Source of the DNA: Micromonospora sp. WMMD1082
GTDB lineage: Bacteria; Actinomycetota; Actinomycetes; Mycobacteriales; Micromonosporaceae
DNA: 64,000 bases
NCBI RefSeq assembly: GCF_029626175.1
Contig: NZ_JARUBM010000002.1
Coordinates: 5,225,001-5,289,000 of the forward strand
Direction: 5' to 3'
A program made the translations under genes and the position numbers. The notes beneath the pieces were generated by a model, which saw only the letters and a list, made by a program, of their open reading frames with translations, was not told the DNA's origin and made no database searches. Shown in pieces: positions 24,843-32,918 of the stretch (within the stretch, counting starts at the first letter, position 1; every line of letters starts with the position of its first letter).

Positions 24843-25772
24843 ATGGGGAAGCTTCTGCTCGTGGCCCGGGGCCATGAGTTTGTCGATGAGGTGCTGGACG
24901 CCCTCGGGGACGTCGAGGTGGAGGTTGTGGTCGGGAAGCCGACTGTCGACGAATGGCGGACCGCGCTGCTCGTGTTGGTCGACGCGCGGCGCCAGGCGCT
25001 GACGGCTGGAATGCCGGCGCACCCGCGGATGCAGATCGTCGCACCGGCTGCGCTGACCGGCGACCGGTTGGCCGCCGCGATTCGCGGCTGGCAGGCCGAA
25101 TACCCGGATTCGGCTGTGTGCAGGCTGCCCCGCGCTGCGCCTGGTCTCCGCGAACTCGTAGCGTTGACGGTTGCTGGTGGGCGCCCTGCCGAGGTGCGGA
25201 TCGGTGTGGTTGGTGGCCACGGCGGCGCCGGGGCGACCACTCTGGCGGTCGCTCTGGCGCTTGTCGCCGCCGACGAGGGTTGGCGCACGCTGCTGGTCGA
25301 CGCGATTGGGCGTGGCGGGGTCGATGACCGGCTCGGTGCGCCGGTCACGTCGTTGCGAGTGGTTGACGCGCCGGACTACCCGGCGGTGGAGGTCGAGCAG
25401 AACGCGGCCGAGGTGAAGGTGGTCGACCTGGACCGAACGCTGGGCGGCGCGCAGGTCGAGGCGGCGCGGCTGTGTGACCTGGTGCTGCTGGTCGGCAACG
25501 TGCAGCGCAACGCGATGGCCAGCCGGCGGGTCGCCGTCCGGCTCGCCGGCGCAGGCGTGCGGTTCGGCCTCATGCCGTCGTGGCGGCACGACCACGTGGC
25601 GCTGGCGCTGGCCGAGGAGTTCGCCGTGCCGGTCCTCGACGAGGTGCCGCTGGATCCGGCGTCGATCTTCTCGGACGGCCGGGTGCACCTGATCGGACGA
25701 TGTCGCCTGCTGGCGATGGCCCGCGACGTGGTGCGTCGCGGGCCAACGATCATCGCCCGGGTGGCGGCCTGA
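24843..25772 (+). CDS. CpaE/Ssd/ParA-like ATPase
   Basis: 309 aa; ATG 24843 follows GAGGAGG (ATG 24839 is out of frame). Residues 1-115 are a receiver-like or unique region; VGGHGGAGATTLAVALALVA (about 122-141) is a deviant Walker A in which both Lys of classical ParA (KGGxxKT) are replaced, as in CpaE/Ssd relatives; VKVVDLDRTL is a Walker B-like strand. It would act in partition or positioning, possibly with ParB at 32919. The family is clear, activity uncertain given the P-loop. Own operator-controlled promoter. Confidence 0.65.
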   Translation: MGKLLLVARGHEFVDEVLDALGDVEVEVVVGKPTVDEWRTALLVLVDARRQALTAGMPAHPRMQIVAPAALTGDRLAAAIRGWQAEYPDSAVCRLPRAAPGLRELVALTVAGGRPAEVRIGVVGGHGGAGATTLAVALALVAADEGWRTLLVDAIGRGGVDDRLGAPVTSLRVVDAPDYPAVEVEQNAAEVKVVDLDRTLGGAQVEAARLCDLVLLVGNVQRNAMASRRVAVRLAGAGVRFGLMPSWRHDHVALALAEEFAVPVLDEVPLDPASIFSDGRVHLIGRCRLLAMARDVVRRGPTIIARVAA

Positions 25773-25789
25773 CCATCCCCGGCGGGTGC

Positions 25790-25808
25790 CGTACATTGAC
25801 GTTGTATG
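25790..25808 (+). promoter_or_regulatory. Type-A operator upstream of a small HTH gene
   Basis: CGTACATTGACGTTGTATG is a diverged palindrome with TTGACG at its centre and half sites GTACA and TTGTATG, 28 nt before the start at 25836. Unlike other copies it would overlap a -35 rather than a -10 element. Confidence 0.5.
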
Positions 25809-25835
25809 GCAGTCGGCCGTGGGAGGAGAGGAACC

Positions 25836-26144
25836 GTGAAGGTGAGCCGGACAAAGCTGAAGGCGGTCGCGCGCAAGGTGTCCGACAACCTGACGAAGCC
25901 GGGGCCGCTGGACCTGCCGCCGGTGGTGGGGCTCAAGGAGATCGTCCGGATGTTCGACGTGAAGGACAACACGCCGTACCAGTGGCGGTCGAAGGGGATC
26001 CTGCCGAAAGAGGACGGCGAGGTCAGCAACAACCCGGTGTGGAAGCTGACGACGATCTACGCCTTCGCCGAGGAGACGAAGCGGCAGATCGTGTGGGACC
26101 CGTGGGACGTGCTCGAAGAAGACGAGGAGGCAGCATGGCTGTGA
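25836..26144 (+). CDS. Small DNA-binding (HTH) protein, candidate prophage regulator
   Basis: 102 aa; GTG 25836 preceded by GGGAGGAGAGG. Basic N-terminus (KVSRTKLKAVARKVSDNL), then VVGLKEIVRMFDVKDNTPYQ-WRSKGILP, which fits a MerR/excisionase-like winged helix (about 38-75), and an acidic C-terminus. It has a type-A operator upstream, so autoregulation is plausible, and it is the best candidate for the protein binding those sites. Could instead be an excisionase. Confidence 0.6.
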   Translation: MKVSRTKLKAVARKVSDNLTKPGPLDLPPVVGLKEIVRMFDVKDNTPYQWRSKGILPKEDGEVSNNPVWKLTTIYAFAEETKRQIVWDPWDVLEEDEEAAWL

Positions 26145-26204
26145 GCAAGCCCGACCGAACTGCGGCCGTACAGGTCGGGTGTAGGGTGCCGGAAAACGCG
26201 TCGA

Positions 26205-26230
26205 CCCCGCCAGGCGGTCATCTGGCGGGG
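26205..26230. terminator. Short terminator hairpin
   Basis: CCCCGCCAG/CTGGCGGGG, 9-bp stem, 60 nt after the HTH gene stop. Confidence 0.5.
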
Positions 26231-26327
26231 CCGAAGGCTAACCCGGAACAGAGAACGGGTCGCACGCGCATCGTACGCCAGTTCGGGCGACGGTGCGCTG
26301 GCGGCGCTGTACAGAGAGGCCGCCTCC

Positions 26328-27023
26328 ATGATGGACAGGTGGACGGTCGAGCGCGCAGTGAGGCACAGGCTGTGCCCGCTCGACCCTCCCGGTCGGCAGC
26401 TCATCCTGACGCTGCTCACCTGGTCGGACCCTGCCACAGCGACGATCCCGGAGCGCTTCACACCCAGCCTGACAGACCTGGTGAACGCGACCGGGCTCGC
26501 CCGATCGACGGTCGCGAAGTGGCTCAACCTGCTGGAGGGCAAAGACGGCGACAACGGCGAGGAGCGCACCAAGCACAAGTGGGTGTGGCGCGACCGGCCG
26601 ACGGTCGCGGACGCCCGGAGCAAGAAGGCGAGGACGGTCTATCGCCTGGGGGTGCCGCCCGACCTGTTGCGAGCGCTCACCGAGTTGGGCGTGGTTGGTC
26701 CGCGTGCCGGACCAGCGGCGTCCGGCACGTCCGACTCGTCCGGGTCGGCTGGTTCGAGAGGCGGACCAGTGAAGGCGGGCAATGGTTCGACACGCGGACT
26801 AGCGCTAGTCCGCTCATCGGACCGAGTTGGTCCGCCACTCGGACGCAAGACATACGGGGAACAAGAACCGGTTCAGTCTGCCGGCACCGGCGGCGACGAC
26901 CACGCGTACATCGAGGGGCCGAACGGCAGATGCGCGCTCCCCGGATGCACGAAGTCGGCTCCGCTGCACACCCGACGACTGAACGTCGTATCGAGAAGGG
27001 AGAGGAAAGTGATCGGGGAATGA
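26328..27023 (+). CDS. HTH protein, possible replication initiator/organiser
   Basis: 231 aa, ATG 26328. The N-terminal 110 residues contain a winged helix: PPGRQLILTLLTWSDPAT, then SLTDLVNATGLARSTVAKWL (about 46-66), followed by a wing-like charged stretch and YRLGVPPDLL. The rest is low complexity with a C-terminal CALPGC element. Such proteins lie in phage and plasmid replication regions; initiator function is inferred. TGA overlaps the next ATG. Confidence 0.55.
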   Translation: MMDRWTVERAVRHRLCPLDPPGRQLILTLLTWSDPATATIPERFTPSLTDLVNATGLARSTVAKWLNLLEGKDGDNGEERTKHKWVWRDRPTVADARSKKARTVYRLGVPPDLLRALTELGVVGPRAGPAASGTSDSSGSAGSRGGPVKAGNGSTRGLALVRSSDRVGPPLGRKTYGEQEPVQSAGTGGDDHAYIEGPNGRCALPGCTKSAPLHTRRLNVVSRRERKVIGE

Positions 27024-27226
27024 CGGCGCACGGGGTGCCGATTGAGTTCGCGCAGTGTGTGACCTGTGGTGGCGAGCTGGTTCCCGCCGGGGACGACTGG
27101 CGGCACGCGGTACCGGGCGGCTGCACTGAACTGGCCACACCGGTGATCTGCTGGCACGGAGACTGCGGCCTGCCGGCTGCCGTCGGAGCGCTGGCCTGCG
27201 TGAGCCACGCGGGCACTTTTTCGTAA
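27020..27226 (+). CDS. Small Cys/His-rich protein
   Basis: 68 aa; ATG overlaps the upstream stop (ATGA). CVTCGGE near residue 12, then Cys/His at CTE, CWHGDC and CVSH form a zinc-binding pattern. Not recognised. Coupled to the HTH gene. Confidence 0.55.
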   Translation: MTAHGVPIEFAQCVTCGGELVPAGDDWRHAVPGGCTELATPVICWHGDCGLPAAVGALACVSHAGTFS

Positions 27227-27236
27227 GCGGATGCTG

Positions 27237-27265
27237 TACGGCTACGGTCAACCATTGCGACCGTA
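27237..27265. promoter_or_regulatory. Type-B operator, copy 3
   Basis: TACGGCTACGGT, 5 nt, ATTGCGACCGTA. Its left arm is the most diverged. TATGGT (27265-27270) right after it could serve as the -10 box for the Sak4 gene. Confidence 0.5.
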
Positions 27266-27284
27266 TGGTATCTATGTAGGTTCG

Positions 27285-27294
27285 TTCACGTGGA
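27285..27294 (+). promoter_or_regulatory. TTCACGTGGA leader element
   Basis: Exact copy followed by AAGGGACGAG and ATG 27305. Confidence 0.55.
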
Positions 27295-27304
27295 AAGGGA
27301 CGAG

Positions 27305-28372
27305 ATGAGTTCGCGGTTCATGCCCGCTACCCGAAAGAAGGCGAAGGCGCGCATCGCCCTCGCAGGGCCGAGCGGGGCGGGAAAGACCCTGACTGGCCTC
27401 AAGCTGCTGTACACGCTCACTGGTGCGGTCACGATCACCGATGGGATCGAGCGGATCGCGTTCGTCGACACCGAGCGGGACTCGGCCGACAAGTACGCGG
27501 TGAACCCGGAGCTGCCCGGTGTCGGCGGCATGACGCCCGAGGAGGCCGGCGGGTACGGCTTCTCGAAGATCAGCCCGGTGCGGTACGACCCGCGCCAGCT
27601 GATCGAGCTGATTGACGAGGCGGCCTTGGTCGGGTTTGGCGGGCTGATCATCGACTCGCTGTCGCACTACTGGTTCGGGCCCGGCGGGGTCTTGGAGATG
27701 GTCGACCTGGCTGCCCGCAACCACGGCGGCCGGTCGATGGATGGATGGCGGGAAGTGCGCCCGTTCGAGCGGGCGTACATCGAGGCGCTGATGAGTTTCC
27801 CCGGGCACGTCGTGGTGTGCCTGCGGTCCAAGCAGCGCTACGAGCTGGTCGAGGGAACGGACGGCAAGGCCAAGGTGGCGAAGCTGGGAATGCAGCCCGA
27901 CCAGCGCGAGGGCATCGAGTTCGAGTTCGACGTGGTCGGTGACATCGACGCGGAGCACTACCTGCGGGTGACAAAAAGCCGGTGCGACGCTCTCGCCGAC
28001 CGGGTGATTCACAAGCCGGGCGCGGAGCTGGGCCACCAGCTGCTCGACTGGCTGGACTATGGCGAGCCAACGCGGGACGTCGACTGGCCGAAGGCGCTCG
28101 CGGCGTGCACGTCGCGAGAGGACCTGGCGGTGCTGTGGCAGCGGGCGCAACGGCTCGGCAAGACGCAGCGGCTGCGGGACGCCTTCAACGCGCGGGGTGC
28201 GGAGATCGCAGCCGCCCGGCGTGCCGCCGGAGTCCCGGGTACGCAGCTCGCCAGCGCGGTGACCGAGGCGGCTGGTGCGCATGCGGCCGACCCGGACACC
28301 TCCGAGTCGGCCGCCGCGCAGCAGGCCCGCGACGCCGGCCGGATGGCGGAGACGGCGAGGGCGGGCCGGTGA
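27305..28372 (+). CDS. Sak4-like RecA-fold ATPase (phage recombination)
   Basis: 355 aa. Walker A GPSGAGKT at residues 21-28, Walker B-like GGLIIDSLSHYW about 112-124 and VVVCLRSKQRYEL about 170-182 match the AAA_24/Sak4 group of phage single-strand annealing ATPases. The C-terminal 100 residues are helical and Ala rich. It probably anneals or pairs single strands during phage DNA recombination and repair, working with a cognate SSB. Preceded by a type-B operator and a leader element; overlaps the next gene (GTGA). Confidence 0.75.
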   Translation: MSSRFMPATRKKAKARIALAGPSGAGKTLTGLKLLYTLTGAVTITDGIERIAFVDTERDSADKYAVNPELPGVGGMTPEEAGGYGFSKISPVRYDPRQLIELIDEAALVGFGGLIIDSLSHYWFGPGGVLEMVDLAARNHGGRSMDGWREVRPFERAYIEALMSFPGHVVVCLRSKQRYELVEGTDGKAKVAKLGMQPDQREGIEFEFDVVGDIDAEHYLRVTKSRCDALADRVIHKPGAELGHQLLDWLDYGEPTRDVDWPKALAACTSREDLAVLWQRAQRLGKTQRLRDAFNARGAEIAAARRAAGVPGTQLASAVTEAAGAHAADPDTSESAAAQQARDAGRMAETARAGR

Positions 28373-28905
28373 GCGACGTGCAGCAGCGGGCCATGCGGGC
28401 GGCGGTGCTCAAGGCCCTCATGGACGAGGTGAAGAAGGTGTACGACGCCGTGCGGGCCGACGCAGACTCCGGCCTGTTCGATCTGCACCGGGCGTTGGGT
28501 GTGACGACGATCGAGGTCCGGTTGCCGGGCTACGACGGCGCGGTGGCGCAGGTGACGCTTTCCCTGCCAAAGGCGGGTTTCGTGGTCGAGGAGGCCGGGT
28601 TCCTGGCGTACTGCAAGGCGGAGCATCCGACCGAGGTCCAAGCGACTGTCCCGAAGCCGGTGGAGTCGGTGCGGGCGGCGTTCCGGAAGGCGCTGCTCGG
28701 TCGGTTGCGAGTCGAGCGGGACGGCACCGTCGTCGACGGTGAGACGGGCCGGGTTCTCGACTTCGTGGAGATCGCGGAGCCGGGCCCGCCGTCGACGACG
28801 CTGAGCTTCAGGAAGGGCGGCCGTGAGGAGGTCGCGGCAGCCTACCGGGACGGTCGGCTGGCGTTGCCTGAGTTGCTGGCGTTGCCGGCGGCACCGCCGG
28901 AGTGA
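28369..28905 (+). CDS. Phage protein coupled to Sak4
   Basis: 178 aa from GTG 28369 in a GTGA overlap. Helix (AVLKALMDEVKKVYDAVRAD) then a beta-rich section (TIEVRLPGYDGAVAQVTLSL). The position behind Sak4 fits a recombination or ssDNA-handling partner; no motif proves it. Known actinophage neighbourhoods carry a similar gene of unknown role. Confidence 0.55.
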   Translation: MSDVQQRAMRAAVLKALMDEVKKVYDAVRADADSGLFDLHRALGVTTIEVRLPGYDGAVAQVTLSLPKAGFVVEEAGFLAYCKAEHPTEVQATVPKPVESVRAAFRKALLGRLRVERDGTVVDGETGRVLDFVEIAEPGPPSTTLSFRKGGREEVAAAYRDGRLALPELLALPAAPPE

Positions 28906-28975
28906 GCGGTGCGGGGCCGGCTGGTGTGCAAGCGCCACCCGGCCCCGCTCCACGTCGGAGACCGGGAGGTGGGCG

Positions 28976-29284
28976 GTGGCGATCTACGCGAGCCTGGTGC
29001 GTGACGGTCTGGTCGACGTCGACGCCTTCACCGCGGCCGCCGAGGGCGGGCCGGTGGGGGTATGCGACGGCTGCGGCGGGCTGCTAGACGGGTCGGTCCA
29101 GGACGGCGGCGGGCTGGTGTGGCTGACGCTCCGCTGCCGATCATGCGACGCGGAGCGGACGTCGCCGGGCGGCCGGTGCCGGCCTCGGCCGGCGAGTTGG
29201 CGGCCGGCACCCCGGGCGTGGGTGTTGGAGGCGGCGGCCGAGTTGGAGGCGCGGCGGCTGGGTGAGCGGCCCGCGCGGGACTAG
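28976..29284 (+). CDS. Zinc-ribbon small protein
   Basis: 102 aa from GTG 28976 (GGGAGG 9 nt upstream). CDGCGG (about 34) and CRSCDAE (about 57) make a CxxC-x19-CxxC ribbon. A 31-codon frame at 28909-29004 overlaps and may be an independent small ORF. Function unknown. Confidence 0.5.
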   Translation: MAIYASLVRDGLVDVDAFTAAAEGGPVGVCDGCGGLLDGSVQDGGGLVWLTLRCRSCDAERTSPGGRCRPRPASWRPAPRAWVLEAAAELEARRLGERPARD

Positions 29285-29487
29285 CCCGTTCCGTCCGTCC
29301 GCCCACAGCCCGCCCCAACGGAATAGGGCTGGGCAGACGGAGCTGCTGTGCGCCAGCCACCTGCACGAGCACCAGGCGACGGTGGCGGAGCGCGGCGAAC
29401 TGGTCGGCGGAACGCTGACCGAGCTGTAAAGACCGACGACGGCCGCTGAGGGCTTCCCGGACGGCCTCGACATGTGGAGGAAGATGA

Positions 29488-29853
29488 GTGGACACATTGG
29501 AGTTCCTGGGCCGGACCGACCCGGAGTCGCCGCCGCCCCGCACCAGCGTCGAGATCACGGTTTGCCTGCCGGCCTTCATGGTCGGCGACGAGTGGGCGCC
29601 GTGGTGCCTCGGCTGCGGCCGCGACATCGGCGACCGTCAGGTGGCGGTAAAGCTGGGCAGCCTGCGATGGTGCGAGGGATGCGCGCGGCAGCGACTCCAC
29701 CCGGCATTTCCGCGTGCCGCGTGGATTGCCGTTGCCGAGCACGTCGCGGCAGCGCCGAGCCAGCACAGTGCGGCATCGGCTCGCGCGGCACTGTGGACCC
29801 TGGCGGCGATGCTGCGCGAGGCCGGCGCTGCCGGCGGGCCTGCCGGGAGGTGA
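29488..29853 (+). CDS. Small zinc-finger-like protein
   Basis: 121 aa from GTG 29488, preceded by a diverged leader (ACATGTGGAGG). CLGCGRD and CEGCARQ give CxxC-x19-CxxC near residues 40-66. Ala-rich C-terminus. Stop overlaps the next start (GTGA). Confidence 0.55.
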   Translation: MDTLEFLGRTDPESPPPRTSVEITVCLPAFMVGDEWAPWCLGCGRDIGDRQVAVKLGSLRWCEGCARQRLHPAFPRAAWIAVAEHVAAAPSQHSAASARAALWTLAAMLREAGAAGGPAGR

Positions 29854-30806
29854 CGGCAGTGGTTCACGTGGAGAAGACCGCCAGCACCGAGGTACCGGAG
29901 CGCCCGAGCAAGGGCGCGTGGGTGGTCGCCTGGTCGGCATTCGCTGCCGGGATCGGCGCGAGCCTCGCCGCAAACATCGCGCACGCGGGAGACGGCATCG
30001 GGGAGAAGTTCGTTGCCGGCTGGCCGCCCCTAGCGCTGCTGTTGTGCTCCGAGGTGATGATGCGGGTGCCGGCACCGCGGCATCCGCCGGTAAGGGCGTT
30101 GCAGATCATCGGCACCGTGGTCGTTGCCGGCGTCGCCGCGGTGGCGAGCTACCGACACATGAAGGCCCTGGCCCTGGAGTACGGCGAAGACAATCTGACG
30201 GCGAGCACCCTGCCGCTGTCCGTCGACGGCTTGGCGCTGGTGGCATCGATCGCGCTGGTCGTGCTTGCGCACCAGCGGCGCGACGCGATCGCCGCCGAGC
30301 GTACCGCCGCCCTGGCTGTCGCCGCGCCGCGGCCGGTGCCGATGCCGCTGGATGAACCGGCACTTGCCGGGCGGCCGGCTGCCGCTCCCGACTCGGTGCC
30401 GCGGTCTGCCCCCGGGCCTGTGCCGGATCCGCTACCAGAGGTGGAGCCGCAGCCTGCTGCCGAGCAGGTGTCGGTGCCGTCGGGGCCGGACCCGATGCCG
30501 CGTATGGAGCCGGTCGTACCACCGGTGCCCTGGCCGCAGCAGCAGCCACTGCCGGTGACACCGCCGCCGGTGCCGTCCGACGCGGCGACGGAGGAACTGT
30601 GGGCTGCCGCCCGGAGGGCTTGGCGTGACTCCGCTGCCGCCGGGGAACCGTTGACCGGCAAGGCGCTCGGCAAGCAGTTTGGACGCGGCGAGAGGTGGGG
30701 CCGGGACCGCATCGCAGAAGCAAAGGCCGAGCGCAATGCCGAAGAAGCCGGCGGCGACGTCGGCGAGAGTGCCGACCGGGCGCCGGCTGGCGCTGGAATC
30801 CGATAG
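29850..30806 (+). CDS. DUF2637-type membrane protein with C-terminal HTH-like tail
   Basis: 318 aa from GTG 29850 (alternative GTG 29859 or 29868). Four membrane segments: about 25-47, 57-75, 84-103 and 118-139. This is the DUF2637 layout seen in actinobacterial plasmid spread proteins (SpdB-like) and prophages. A 100-residue Pro-rich linker leads to a basic TGKALGKQFGRGERWGRDRI segment that looks like a DNA-binding helix pair. It could link plasmid or phage DNA to the membrane. A TTCACGTGGA element lies inside its first codons. Confidence 0.65.
   Translation: MTAVVHVEKTASTEVPERPSKGAWVVAWSAFAAGIGASLAANIAHAGDGIGEKFVAGWPPLALLLCSEVMMRVPAPRHPPVRALQIIGTVVVAGVAAVASYRHMKALALEYGEDNLTASTLPLSVDGLALVASIALVVLAHQRRDAIAAERTAALAVAAPRPVPMPLDEPALAGRPAAAPDSVPRSAPGPVPDPLPEVEPQPAAEQVSVPSGPDPMPRMEPVVPPVPWPQQQPLPVTPPPVPSDAATEELWAAARRAWRDSAAAGEPLTGKALGKQFGRGERWGRDRIAEAKAERNAEEAGGDVGESADRAPAGAGIR
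29863..29872 (+). promoter_or_regulatory. TTCACGTGGA element inside a coding start
   Basis: Exact copy; it lies 4 codons into the DUF2637 gene if GTG 29850 is the start. No ATG follows at leader distance. Confidence 0.45.
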
Positions 30807-31293
30807 AGGTGGAGCGTCACGCGGCGGCGGCCTCACCCCAGGCCGAACCGCCAGGATGCCTGAACAGGCTCAGAATGCTGGCCTCTTCGTAGTGGCGTGC
30901 GATGCGGTCGCAGTGGTTAAATGTGACCGTACGCGATGCGTCGCGTCAGAAGCGGTGTGGGGCCCACCGGTGTAACTGTCGGGGGACAAATGGCTGGTCG
31001 GCCCCACGCCAGCTCAAAGCGAACAGAGAGCCCGGAACCCGCTCTACGCGGCGTTCCGGGCTCTCTGCGCTGCGGATACCTAGCGTCGAGTACGCTGCCG
31101 AATCGTATCGGGACGGTTGTGAGCATCCGGCGTCGGCCGCTGTCGGTAACGATGTCGCAACTCACACGCTCTTGTGGGTGGCACAGTGCGTTGACGCACT
31201 GCTACCTTATAGGTCGTCCTGTCTGGGTCGAGGCAGAATGCTAACAGCGCCGACGCAGGTCAAGGTGGGGGTCTTGGCCAACGTCCGATGTCT
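30807..31293. other. Non-coding stretch upstream of the integrase remnant
   Basis: No convincing gene on either strand. It holds a strong hairpin (31025-31066) and a TGTGACCGTACGCG segment at about 30921-30934 reminiscent of a type-B half site. This is the region where an intact integrase would have its catalytic domain. Confidence 0.5.
31025..31066. terminator. Long terminator-like hairpin
   Basis: AGAGAGCCCGGAAC pairs with GTTCCGGGCTCTCT (14-bp stem, 14-nt loop). Confidence 0.6.
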
Positions 31294-31358
31294 GAGGCGG
31301 TGTTGGGGCCTGCCGGCCGGAGAAATCAACAGGGAGAACGACAACTGGGGGGCCGCAA

Positions 31359-32321
31359 GTGCGCTGCTACGGGTACGACGAAACGGGCCGCACAGTCATT
31401 CAGGCTGAGGCCGCAGTGATCCGCGAGGTCGTGCAGCGCGTCCTGGAGGGCGAGAGCATGCGCTCCATCGTCGCCGACCTGCGGAAGCGCGAAATCATGA
31501 CGTCCGCCGGGCGCCCGTGGACTCAGCAGTCGCTGTCGCGCCTCTTGCGGAACCCACGCCTGGCAGGTCTCAAGACGTACCGCGGTGAGGTGGTCGGCAA
31601 GGGCGAGTGGGACCCGATCATTGAGAAGAGCACACATCGAAAGCTGCTAGAGGTCCTTGACGACCCGTCGCGTAAGCAGCCGACTGCGACGAACGTACGC
31701 AAGTACCTGCTCAGCGGGGGGTTCCTAGCATGTGGATTCCCCCTCGACGGTGAGGGCGACGAGGTGCGGCGTTGCGGGAAGTCGCTGTACACGCAGCCGA
31801 GCAACAGCGGCAAGCGCGGCTATGTGTGCCGATCGGGTAGCCCGAGCTACGGGTGCGGCCGGATCCGGATTGCGGCAGCCGCCCTGGAGGATGAGGTGGC
31901 TACCCGCGCCCTGGCGCGACTGGCGTCGCCGAAGGTGCGCGCTCGGCTAGAGGCTGCCGTGGGTTCTGCGACCCTCACTAGCGAACACGTCGCTCGCGCG
32001 GTGGAGGCGATCGACGAGCGGCTGATGGAGGCCGGCCAGGCGTACGCGAAGCGGGAGATCAGCTTGGTGACGCTCAAGGCGATCGAGGAAGAGGCGAAGC
32101 TGGAGCGACGCTCCCTCCAGGAGGCGCTGGCCCAGTCTGCGCGGTTGCAGTCGCTGCCGGCGACGACTCCCGAGGGCCTGGCGGCCTGGTGGGTGGATGC
32201 GCCGCTGGAGCGGCGGCGGGAGTTGCTGGCGCTGGTGCTGGACCGAATCGTTGTGTTGCCGGCGACGCAGCCGGGGAGGACGCACCTGGACGCCGAGCGG
32301 CTGGAATTCGTCTGGAAGTGA
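31359..32321 (+). pseudogene. Serine integrase lacking the N-terminal catalytic domain
   Basis: 320 codons from GTG 31359; the frame is closed by TGA 31293 upstream. It begins at the recombinase domain (CYGYDETGRTVI; IVADLRKREIMTSAGRPWTQ), continues with the zinc-ribbon (about 110-165, Cys at CGFPLDG, RRCGKSL, YVCRSG, GCGRI) and a coiled coil (about 200-265). The resolvase domain of about 150 residues carrying the catalytic Ser is missing, and 30.8-31.3 kb does not encode it in any frame. The integrase is therefore most likely dead. Confidence 0.7.
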
Positions 32322-32538
32322 GCCGCCGGTCCTCCTAGGCGCTCCTGCCTTCCGGGTTGCAACCGTTTGCTTGATCGGCTGAAAGTTGCTTCCGGCTATC
32401 CATTTGGGCTGTCGCTCCCCGTGGTCAACGGTTTACGATCTTCATCGCGGTTTCTTAAGGGCGCCTTAACCGTGACCACTGCTGTCGGGTCGCAGTGGCA
32501 CTGCTGGTGCATCGATGCGAGAAACGGGGGGACGTAGC

Positions 32539-32817
32539 GTGCCGCGCAGGCGCAAGATCGAGGTGTTGAAGCTGGCCCAGCGGATCGAGGCGGAACTGGC
32601 CTCCGGGCGGGTGGATGAGGTAGAGCTGAGCGACGAGCAGGTGCAGCGGTTGGCCGGACTTCTGAGGCCGCCGACGCCGACACCGCCCGCGATGTCGACC
32701 ACTGCCACCCCGGCGGCCGGTGGGCGGTTTCGGCGGTGGCTGTCACAGAGCACCGCTGCGGTCATCCACGTCCCGACCCTGTTTTCCCTGGCCGCGAACG
32801 CCCCGCCGCCACTTTGA
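32539..32817 (+). CDS. Small protein of unknown function
   Basis: 92 aa from GTG 32539 (GGGGGGA upstream; ATG 32515 is in frame but lacks a ribosome site). The basic start (RRRKIEVLKLAQRIEAELAS) is helical with DELELSDEQVQRL-like spacing, the C-terminus low complexity. Sits between the integrase remnant and the parB promoter. Confidence 0.45.
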   Translation: MPRRRKIEVLKLAQRIEAELASGRVDEVELSDEQVQRLAGLLRPPTPTPPAMSTTATPAAGGRFRRWLSQSTAAVIHVPTLFSLAANAPPPL

Positions 32818-32842
32818 CATCCTCCTTGGCGTACATATAACA

Positions 32843-32883
32843 TTGACGACAAGATCGTCTTTCGCATACAATGAAGTTGTACG
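32843..32883 (+). promoter_or_regulatory. Promoter with type-A operator for parB
   Basis: TTGACG (32843-32848), 18 nt, TACAAT (32867-32872). CATACAATGAAGTTGTACG (32865-32883) is palindromic over the -10 box. Layout identical to the promoter of the CpaE/ParA-like gene, implying coordinated control of both partition genes. Confidence 0.75.
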
Positions 32884-32896
32884 AAAGCCGTACTCC

Positions 32897-32906
32897 TTCA
32901 CGTGGA
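32897..32906 (+). promoter_or_regulatory. TTCACGTGGA element before parB
   Basis: Exact copy directly abutting ATG 32907 and 12 nt before the preferred start 32919. Its position in front of parB fits either a leader or a parS-like autoregulatory site. Confidence 0.6.
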
Positions 32907-32918
32907 ATGAGGAAGACG

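Noticed and set aside
30902..31408. Possible resolvase catalytic domain upstream of the integrase remnant
   Set aside because: None of the three plus-strand frames shows the catalytic-Ser motif or other resolvase residues.
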